DNA of 41,751 bases, taken from JAFHCF01 sp048497495 (GTDB taxonomy: Bacteria; Pseudomonadota; Alphaproteobacteria; Rhizobiales; Ancalomicrobiaceae). The stretch covers positions 1 through 41,751 of the forward strand of contig JAFHCF010000245.1 in NCBI GenBank assembly GCA_048497495.1. The letters run 5' to 3'. Made by a program: the position numbers and the translations under genes. Under the pieces are notes generated by a model. That model saw nothing but the letters and a program-made list of their open reading frames with translations, was not told the origin of the DNA and did not search any database. This document shows positions 35,826 through 41,751 of this stretch, piece by piece (the stretch's first letter is position 1; the number at the start of each line of letters is the position of its first letter).

Positions 35826-37778
35826 TTGAAGTATCGGGCCGACATCGACGGGCTGCGGGCGATCGCCATCGCCACCGTCCTCCTCGATCACCTCGACGTG
35901 CCCGGCACGTCCGGCGGCTTCGTCGGCGTCGACGTGTTCTTCGTCATCTCCGGCTTTCTGATCACCACCCTGATCGCCGAGGCGCAGGCCGCCGGACGCT
36001 TCTCCCTCGCCGGCTTCTACGAGCGGCGGATGCGGCGCATCTTCCCCGCCCTCTTCGTCGTGCTGGTGGCGACGCTCCTCGCCGGCTTCGCCCTGATGAC
36101 GCCGGCCGACTACGAGGACCTGGGCAAATCGGCGGCGGCCGCCGCGATCTCCGGCGCCAACCTCTTCTTCTGGTCGTCGTCGGGCTATTTCGCCCCCGAC
36201 GCGGACCGCCTGGCCCTGCTCCACACCTGGTCGCTGGCGGTCGAGGAACAATTCTATCTGCTCTTCCCCGCCGTGATGATCGGGCTCGCCGCCGCGCCGC
36301 GTCTGCCCCGCCGGGCGGTGCTCGCCGCCCTCGCCGTCCTCTCCTTCGCCTGGAGCGTGGCGACCTCGGCGCGCTGGCCCGACGCCGCCTTCTATCTCCT
36401 ACCCGCCCGGGCCGGCGAACTGCTTCTCGGCGCCCTCGTGGCGCTGACTCCGGCGCCGATGGTCTCGCGGCGCGCCCGCGAGGCGATGGCCCTCCTCGGC
36501 CTCGCCCTGATCGTCGTCGCCGTGGTGGTGATCGATCCCCGTGATCCCTTCCCGTCCTGGCGCGCGGCGCTGCCCTGCCTCGGCGCCGCCGTGGTGATCC
36601 ACGCCGGGCGCGGCGGGACCAGCCTCGCCGGCCGCCTGTTGGCGCTGCCGCCGATGCGCTTCCTCGGGGCGATCTCCTATTCGCTCTATCTCTGGCACTG
36701 GCCGGTGATCGTCTTCGCCCGCTATCGCTTCGTCGACGAACTCGACGCGACGGCGACGGTCGGGCTCGCCGCGCTCTCCGTCGCGCTCGCCACCCTGTCG
36801 TGGTGGCTGGTCGAGCGGCCCTTCCGCCACGCCCCCGACCCCGCCCGCACACCCCTGGTGCTGGGGCGCGGCATCGCCCTCGCCGTGGCGATCGGCCTCC
36901 TCGGTGTCGGCGTCTGGGTGTCGAAGGGCCTGCCGGCGCGGATGCCGGCGGAGATCCGCGAGATCGCCGAACCCGGCTGGGGTCGCTATCGCCCCTGCCT
37001 GCGCGAGGCCCGCCCCGAGGACGCGGCCGCCGGCCGACTCTGCCGCCTCGGCGTCGAGGGGGTGCCGCCGCGCTTCCTCCTCGTCGGCGACAGTTTCGCC
37101 GCCGCCCTCGCCGACGGCATCGACGCCTCGGCGCGTGCGGCGCGCGTCGGCGGTTGGTTCGTCGGCGTCCAGTCCTGCCCGCCGATCGACGGGTTGCGAT
37201 CGGGCGCCGGCTCCTCGACCGCCCGCGCCGCCTGCGAGGCGACCAAGGCGCGCCTCGCCGAGATCGTCGCCGCGACCGGGGTCGACACCGTGATCCTCCA
37301 TTCGCTGTGGGCGAATTTCGACGGCGATCGCCCCCGGAGCCGCCTCCTCGCCGGCAGCGGCGTCGATCCCCACACGCCGCGGGCCGAAGCCCACATCCGC
37401 GCCGCGGTGGAGCGCACCGTCGCCCGGCTCGCCGCCACCGGGGTCCGTGTCGTGGTGATCGGCCCGGTGCCGGGGGCGGCGAGCAACGTGCCGGCGACGC
37501 TGGCGCGCGCCGGGCTTTCCGGCCGTCCGGTCGATCCGGGTCTGTCCTTCGCGGCGTTCGCGGCGCGCAACCGCACCGCCACGGCGATCTTCGAGGATCT
37601 CGCCCGACGCGGCGCCATCGTCTACGTCGACGCCGCCGGCGCGCTCTGCGACACCGTCCGTTGCCGCGTCGAGGCCGACGGCCGGCCGCTCTACGCCGAC
37701 GCCTATCATCTCGATCGCACCGGGTCGGTCCTGGTCGCGGCTCACCTGTGGCCGGCGCTGGGCTTCGGGGCGCCCTGA
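35826..37778 (+). CDS. OafA/YrhL-type acyltransferase fused to an SGNH domain, copy 2
   Basis: A 650-residue paralogue of the 32591-34570 protein: YRADIDGLRAIAIATVLLDH, GGFVGVDVFFVISGFLI, FYERRMRRIFPALF and LLHTWSLAVEEQFYLLFPA in the membrane domain, then a periplasmic SGNH part with GDSFAAAL near residue 420 and DAYHLDRTG near 625. The first SGNH block reads GDSF rather than the more usual GDSH. The start is TTG at 35826 with GGGGAG 7 bases upstream; no ATG is available in register. It is divergent from the ELM1-like gene (212 bp between start codons). Probable O-acetylation of a surface polymer, possibly a different position from copy 1. Confidence 0.92.
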   Translation: MKYRADIDGLRAIAIATVLLDHLDVPGTSGGFVGVDVFFVISGFLITTLIAEAQAAGRFSLAGFYERRMRRIFPALFVVLVATLLAGFALMTPADYEDLGKSAAAAAISGANLFFWSSSGYFAPDADRLALLHTWSLAVEEQFYLLFPAVMIGLAAAPRLPRRAVLAALAVLSFAWSVATSARWPDAAFYLLPARAGELLLGALVALTPAPMVSRRAREAMALLGLALIVVAVVVIDPRDPFPSWRAALPCLGAAVVIHAGRGGTSLAGRLLALPPMRFLGAISYSLYLWHWPVIVFARYRFVDELDATATVGLAALSVALATLSWWLVERPFRHAPDPARTPLVLGRGIALAVAIGLLGVGVWVSKGLPARMPAEIREIAEPGWGRYRPCLREARPEDAAAGRLCRLGVEGVPPRFLLVGDSFAAALADGIDASARAARVGGWFVGVQSCPPIDGLRSGAGSSTARAACEATKARLAEIVAATGVDTVILHSLWANFDGDRPRSRLLAGSGVDPHTPRAEAHIRAAVERTVARLAATGVRVVVIGPVPGAASNVPATLARAGLSGRPVDPGLSFAAFAARNRTATAIFEDLARRGAIVYVDAAGALCDTVRCRVEADGRPLYADAYHLDRTGSVLVAAHLWPALGFGAP

Positions 37779-37826
37779 GGGAATGCCGATCACGAGGACG
37801 GGTTCAGAAGACGAAGTCCGCGCGCC

Positions 37827-38609
37827 TCATTCGCCCCAGAGCCAATCCCGCGCCAGCCAACGCGCCGGCTTCGTGCCACGGCGGAAGTTCCTCCAGCCCT
37901 CCACCGCCTCTTCCATCTTCGGCGTGCCGTGGAAGCACATCACCCGGCAGGTCTCCGGCAGCAGCGGTTCCTGGAAATGGTTGAACGGGAAAGGCCGCAT
38001 CGCGTCGCGCTTGAAGCTAGCGATCCATTCGCCCGGCCAATAGGCGAGCGCCCCGTGCCGCAGCGCCGTCATCGAGGTGTAGTACTGCTCCGAGCCCTTG
38101 TGACGAGCGACGGAGCCGGCCGGATCGGCGGCGAATTCCTCGTAGAGCCAGGGATGGACCGCCGGGTCGTAGAGGAAGACCGAGCCGTGGCCGCCCTCCT
38201 TGCCGCGCCGCTCGTAGCGCCATTCCCGCCGCATGCACACCTTGCCCGGGGCGAAGTCGACGAGATCGTCGAGCGGGCCGGTCACCACCACGTCGATGTC
38301 GAAACCGAGGATCGGCCCCTCCATGCCGGCGAGACCGGGACGAAACAGCGACACCTTGCGCCATGCCCCCTTGCGCCCCTCGGCGTTCATCGCCGCGACA
38401 ATCTCCGCCTCGAACGGCTCGACCGGCAACGGATGGACCTCGATCGCCCCATCGAGCCCTTCCGGGTGCTCGGTGAAGCAGAGGAAGCGGAACGGCCGTT
38501 TCAGGAAGCGCGAGACGCCACGGTGGAGGCGATTGACGTAGTAGGCGGGGTACTTGGTGCCCCACTTGATGCAGACGACGTTGACGGGGCGGGCGTTCGC
38601 GGGCGACAT
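37827..38609 (-). CDS. Putative glycosyltransferase-like protein
   Basis: A 260-residue soluble protein. The N-terminal VNVVCIKWGTKYPAYYVNRL and FRFLCFTEHPEGL, followed by a WRKVSLFRP block and ILGFDIDVVVTGPLDDLV, give the layout of a GT-A glycosyltransferase: the DID of FDIDVVVTG is at the position of a metal-binding DxD. GSVFLYDP and YWPGEWIASFKRD follow, and VMCFHGTPKMEE near the end resembles the C-terminal His-Gly of GT8-like enzymes. No family can be named with certainty. ATG 38609 has GGAAAG upstream. It lies between an acyltransferase and a lipid A-type acyltransferase gene, fitting a surface glycan role. Confidence 0.65.
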   Translation of the reverse strand: MSPANARPVNVVCIKWGTKYPAYYVNRLHRGVSRFLKRPFRFLCFTEHPEGLDGAIEVHPLPVEPFEAEIVAAMNAEGRKGAWRKVSLFRPGLAGMEGPILGFDIDVVVTGPLDDLVDFAPGKVCMRREWRYERRGKEGGHGSVFLYDPAVHPWLYEEFAADPAGSVARHKGSEQYYTSMTALRHGALAYWPGEWIASFKRDAMRPFPFNHFQEPLLPETCRVMCFHGTPKMEEAVEGWRNFRRGTKPARWLARDWLWGE

Positions 38610-38801
38610 GCGGGCTTTCCGGCGGGTTCGGCGACGGCCGGCTTCCTAACACGGCGCGATCCCCGCCGATACCCTCGCCACGAGGCGAGACCCTTCCACC
38701 ACAGCCGGCAACTTTTCTTCGCCGTGCGTGGTCTAGACCTTTTCCCAGCCGCCGCCATTGGTTAAGGGAACACCTCCCGCACTCCGAGGCGCGCCGAATC
38801 C

Positions 38802-39683
38802 GTGACTCAGACCGCACCGACCCTCGTCCGACGGATCTCCTGGCGCCTGCAGTATGTGCTGCTGCTGGCCGTCGTGGCGTTGCTGCGGCTGCTCGGCATC
38901 GATCGCGCCTCCGCGATGATGGGTTGGTTCTGGCGGCATCTGGCGCCGTTCAACCGCCGCCATGGCCGCGCCCGCGCCCATCTCGCCGCCGCCATGCCCG
39001 AGCTTTCGGCCGCGGCGCGCGAGCGCATCCTCGCCGACATGTGGGAAAACCTCGGCCGCACCGCCGCCGAGACCATCCTCCTGCCCGACCTGTTGCGTGA
39101 GCCCGACCGGATCACCTGCGCCGTGCCGGCGGAGGAACTCGCGAAGGCGCGTGACGGCGCGGTCTTCGTGTCGCTCCACACCGGCAACTGGGAGGTCGTG
39201 TCGCTGCCGCTGCGCGATGCCGGCTTCGCGGTGAAGGCGCTCTACAAGCCGCTCTCCAACCCGCTGGTCGAGGACTGGCTGCGGGCCCGCCGCGAGCCGA
39301 TCTACCCCGGCGGTCTGATCGGCCGCCAGCACGGTATCGCCGTCAAGCTTCGCTCGCTCGTCCGCGCCGGCTCGATCCTGGCGATCATCGCCGACCAGAC
39401 CGACCGCACCGCCATCACCGTCGACTTCTTCGGCCGCCCGGCCCGCGCCATGCCGTTTCCCGCCCTCCTCGCCCGACGTCTCGGCATGCCGCTCTTCGTC
39501 GGCCGCACCATCCGCACGCGAGGCGCCCATTTCCGCATCGAGGGCCGTTGGCTCGAGGTGCCGCACACCACCGACGCCGAGGCCGACGTCGCCACCCTGA
39601 CCCGGTCGATTCACGCCCTCTGGGAGGACTGGATCCGCCAATATCCCGCCCAATGGATGTGGGCCCACCGGAAATGGCTGTGA
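38802..39683 (+). CDS. LpxL/HtrB-like lysophospholipid acyltransferase
   Basis: A 293-residue inner-membrane-associated protein. One N-terminal hydrophobic helix (about 17-33, YVLLLAVVALLRLLGI) precedes the acyltransferase domain. The catalytic H-x4-E is H126 to E131 in SLHTGNWEV, and AIIADQTDRTAITVDFFGRPA with following FPALLARRLGMPLFVG are the substrate-site blocks of the LpxL/LpxM family. The C-terminal QYPAQWMWAHRKW is also characteristic. Members add secondary acyl chains to lipid A; in Alphaproteobacteria some paralogues act on other lipids. GTG start at 38802, with a weak ribosome-binding site. It ends 94 bp before trxB, which has its own promoter. Good family call. Confidence 0.9.
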   Translation: MTQTAPTLVRRISWRLQYVLLLAVVALLRLLGIDRASAMMGWFWRHLAPFNRRHGRARAHLAAAMPELSAAARERILADMWENLGRTAAETILLPDLLREPDRITCAVPAEELAKARDGAVFVSLHTGNWEVVSLPLRDAGFAVKALYKPLSNPLVEDWLRARREPIYPGGLIGRQHGIAVKLRSLVRAGSILAIIADQTDRTAITVDFFGRPARAMPFPALLARRLGMPLFVGRTIRTRGAHFRIEGRWLEVPHTTDAEADVATLTRSIHALWEDWIRQYPAQWMWAHRKWL

Positions 39684-39709
39684 GACGGCTCTATTTCTCC
39701 GTGAAGCCC

Positions 39710-39738
39710 TTGGGGTGACAGGGGACTATCGACTATAT
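39710..39738 (+). promoter_or_regulatory. Promoter of trxB
   Basis: TTGGGG (39710-39715), a 17-base spacer and CTATAT (39733-39738) form a likely sigma-70 promoter 40 bp before the trxB start. The -10 is the same as that of carA. Confidence 0.5.
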
Positions 39739-39777
39739 GATGACGACGGCAGGCCGCGCCGCCGAAGAAGAGGTTCC

Positions 39778-40737
39778 ATGTCACATCAACACGCCCGCGT
39801 TCTGGTGATCGGTTCCGGCCCCGCCGGCTACACCGCCGCCATCTACGCCGCCCGCGCCATGCTCGAGCCCACGCTCATCGCCGGCATCCAGCTCGGCGGG
39901 CAGTTGACCGTCACCACCGAGGTCGAGAACTACCCGGGCTTCGCCGAGCCGATCCAGGGACCGTGGCTGGTCGAGCAGATGCGCCTCCAGGCCGAGCACT
40001 GCGGCACCAACCTGGTCTACGACACGGTGACCGAGGCCGACCTCTCCAAGCGCCCCTTCACCCTGAAGTGCGACAGCGGCACGACCTGGACCTGCGACGT
40101 CCTGATCATCGCCACCGGCGCCCAGGCCAAGTGGCTCGGCATCCCGACCGAGGAGAAGTTCCGCGGCTTCGGCGTCTCCGCCTGCGCCACCTGCGACGGC
40201 TTCTTCTATCGCGGCAAGGAGGTCGTGGTGGTCGGCGGCGGCAATTCGGCGGTCGAGGAGGCACTCTACCTCACCAACCATGCCTCCAAGGTCACGGTGG
40301 TCCACCGCCGCGAGGGCTTCCGCGCCGAGAAGATCCTGCAGAACCGGCTGTTCGCCCATCCCAAGATCGAGGTGATCTGGAACGCCAAGCTGGTCGAGGT
40401 GCTGGGTTCCGGCGGCATGCCGCCCTCGGTCACCGGTGCCCGCATCGAGGACACCCGCACCGGCGTCACCCGCGATCTCACCTGCGACGGCATCTTCGTG
40501 GCGATCGGCCACAAGCCGGCGGTCGAGCTCTTCGAGACCCAGCTGACGCTGAAGCCCTCGGGCTATCTGTGGACGGCGCCCTATTCCACCGCCACCAACA
40601 TCCCCGGCGTCTTCGCCGCCGGCGACGTCGCCGACGACGTCTTCCGCCAGGCGGTCACCGCCGCCGGGATGGGATGCATGGCGGCGCTGGAGGCGGAGAA
40701 ATACCTCGCCGGAACGGCACATGCCGCGGCGGAGTGA
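39778..40737 (+). CDS. trxB: Thioredoxin reductase
   Basis: A 319-residue flavoprotein that reduces thioredoxin with NADPH. The FAD motif GSGPAGYTAAIYAARA is at 12-27, the redox-active CATC at 136-139 (SACATCDGFFY), the NADPH motif GGGNSAVEEALYL at 153-165 and the second FAD block GVFAAGDVADDVFRQAVTAA near the C-terminus. ATG 39778 is chosen because AAGAAGAGG lies about 7 bases upstream; an earlier ATG would include the promoter. The lsrB gene follows 64 bp downstream, the same order as in other Rhizobiales, and no terminator separates them, so they are probably co-transcribed. This links thioredoxin-based redox control with a redox-linked regulator. Confidence 0.97.
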   Translation: MSHQHARVLVIGSGPAGYTAAIYAARAMLEPTLIAGIQLGGQLTVTTEVENYPGFAEPIQGPWLVEQMRLQAEHCGTNLVYDTVTEADLSKRPFTLKCDSGTTWTCDVLIIATGAQAKWLGIPTEEKFRGFGVSACATCDGFFYRGKEVVVVGGGNSAVEEALYLTNHASKVTVVHRREGFRAEKILQNRLFAHPKIEVIWNAKLVEVLGSGGMPPSVTGARIEDTRTGVTRDLTCDGIFVAIGHKPAVELFETQLTLKPSGYLWTAPYSTATNIPGVFAAGDVADDVFRQAVTAAGMGCMAALEAEKYLAGTAHAAAE

Positions 40738-40801
40738 CGAAAGGGCGCCGCCCGGAGGGGAGCGCGCGCCCGAGACCGGAAGGCACGAGGGGGGACGGCA
40801 C

Positions 40802-41692
40802 TTGGACTGGGACAAGCTGAGGATATTCCACGCCGCCGCCGACGCCGGTTCCTTCACCCATGCCGGTGAGTTCCTGGAGATGAGCCAGTCGGCGGTCAGT
40901 CGCCAGGTGAGCGCGCTCGAGACCGATCTCGGCGTGCCGCTGTTCCATCGCCACGCCCGCGGCCTGATCCTCACCGAGCAGGGCGAGCTCCTGTTTCGCA
41001 CCGCCCGCGAAGTGATGCTGAAGCTCGAGCAGGCGCGCTCGCGCCTCGTCGAGACCCGCGAGAAGCCGACCGGCCTGCTGCGCGTCACCACCACCGTCGG
41101 CCTCGGCACTTCGTGGCTGACCTCGCGCATCCACGAATTCGTCGAGATGTACCCGGAAGTCGAGCTCGAGTTGATCCTCGACGACCAGGAACTCGACCTC
41201 GCCATGCGCGAGGCCGACGTCGCGCTGCGCGTCCGCCAGCCGGTGCAGCCGGACCTGATCCAGCGCAAGCTGTTCTCGATCCACTACCACCTCTATGCCT
41301 CGTCGGGCTATCTCAAGCGCCACGGCTCGCCCGAGACCATCGAGGATCTCGACGACCACCGCATCATCACCTTCGGTTCGTCCGCGCCGGTCTATCTGCG
41401 CGACATGAACTGGCTGGAGACCGCCGGCCGGCCGCTCAACACGCCGCGCCGTCCCTGCCTGAAGATCAACAACGTCATGGCGATCAAGCGCGCCGTCCAG
41501 CGCGGCGTCGGCGTCGCGCTCCTGCCGGATTATCTGATCGACGCCGACAGCGACCTCATCCAGTTGATCCCGGAAGCCGACGTGCCGGCCTTCGACACCT
41601 ACTTCGTCTACCCCGAGGAGATGCGCAACACCGCCCGCGTCAAGGTGTTCCGCGACTTCCTCATCGCCAAGGCCGAGCGCTGGACCTTCTGA
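40802..41692 (+). CDS. lsrB: LysR-family regulator LsrB/VtlR
   Basis: A 296-residue LysR regulator. The N-terminal helix-turn-helix (about 5-63: LDWDKLRIFHAAADAGSFTH, SQSAVSRQVSALETDLGV) is very like LsrB of Sinorhizobium and VtlR of Brucella and Agrobacterium, and the position after trxB is the same. The co-inducer domain runs from about 90 to 290. The start is TTG at 40802 with GAGGGGGG upstream; the usual MALDWDK start of relatives is not encoded. Only one cysteine is present (C219, in RRPCLKINN). VtlR/LsrB activates small DUF1127 genes and AbcR-type RNAs and affects symbiosis, virulence, LPS and oxidative stress in relatives. Two DUF1127 genes with a LysR-type site lie at the other end of this window. 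Confidence 0.9.
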   Translation: MDWDKLRIFHAAADAGSFTHAGEFLEMSQSAVSRQVSALETDLGVPLFHRHARGLILTEQGELLFRTAREVMLKLEQARSRLVETREKPTGLLRVTTTVGLGTSWLTSRIHEFVEMYPEVELELILDDQELDLAMREADVALRVRQPVQPDLIQRKLFSIHYHLYASSGYLKRHGSPETIEDLDDHRIITFGSSAPVYLRDMNWLETAGRPLNTPRRPCLKINNVMAIKRAVQRGVGVALLPDYLIDADSDLIQLIPEADVPAFDTYFVYPEEMRNTARVKVFRDFLIAKAERWTF

Positions 41693-41718
41693 GGCCGGCG
41701 TGAGGACGAGAGCAGCGG

Positions 41719-41740
41719 CGGCCGCGAGAGATCGCGGCCG
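41719..41740 (+). terminator. Probable terminator after lsrB
   Basis: CGGCCGCGA (41719-41727) and TCGCGGCCG (41732-41740) form a perfect 9-bp stem with a GAGA loop, 26 bp after the lsrB stop. The T tract is weak and the window ends soon after. Confidence 0.5.
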
Positions 41741-41751
41741 TCGCGTTCTCC

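Overview
The window is about 41.8 kb of very GC-rich chromosome from an alphaproteobacterium, almost certainly a member of the Hyphomicrobiales (Rhizobiales). The evidence is gene content rather than a database match. It carries an Irr-type Fur protein, small DUF1127 proteins, a DnaG with a degenerate zinc-binding site, a trxB-lsrB (vtlR) pair, the neighbourhood rpoD, dnaG, yqeY, carA, carB, greA, and a palindromic intergenic repeat of a kind common in this order. No phage, insertion sequence, CRISPR array or rRNA operon is visible.

Layout. Positions 1-1200 hold the end of an amino-acid-type ABC binding protein, then two DUF1127 micro-proteins with near-identical promoter architecture. Positions 1255-4555 form a compact ubiD-ubiX-nnrS-like operon, followed by a tRNA with a CAT anticodon (probably Ile2) on the minus strand. 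Positions 5279-8254 hold rlpA, an acyl-CoA thioesterase, a DUF1989 enzyme and a DUF4160-DUF2442-HlyU operon. Positions 8378-12788 are rpoD and dnaG. Positions 12840-17039 hold a GGDEF-EAL protein preceded by an AT-rich tract, irr, a di-haem peroxidase and YnfA. Positions 17137-19094 are yqeY and divergent carA. Positions 19115-25506 hold a palindromic repeat, a GST, a MocR regulator divergent from an EamA transporter, a zinc metallopeptidase and a chemoreceptor. Positions 25793-29799 are carB and greA. Positions 29849-39683 are an envelope-decoration block: two methyltransferases, a pyruvyl-transferase-like protein, two acyltransferase-SGNH fusions, an ELM1-like protein, a putative glycosyltransferase and an LpxL-like acyltransferase. 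Positions 39778-41692 are trxB and lsrB.

The most striking signals are regulatory. (1) Both DUF1127 genes have a LysR-type inverted repeat, CATGCG-N5-CGCATG, centred about 119-120 bp before the start codon. A second shared motif ends about 60 bp before the start. The window also encodes LsrB/VtlR, the LysR regulator known in relatives to activate DUF1127 genes. (2) irr and the peroxidase gene each have the same inverted repeat, TTGGAC-N3-GTCTAA, upstream, suggesting an Irr-controlled pair. (3) The ubiD stop codon lies inside a 15-bp x 4 tandem repeat; beyond the TAG the frame stays open for 18 codons to a TGA that overlaps the ubiX start. (4) GTAC half-sites fill the space between the MocR gene and its divergent transporter.

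Functionally, a housekeeping backbone (transcription, replication, carbamoyl phosphate, thioredoxin reduction) is interrupted by blocks for iron and peroxide response, signalling and cell-surface modification. Starts were chosen from ribosome-binding sites and family boundaries; several are GTG or TTG.
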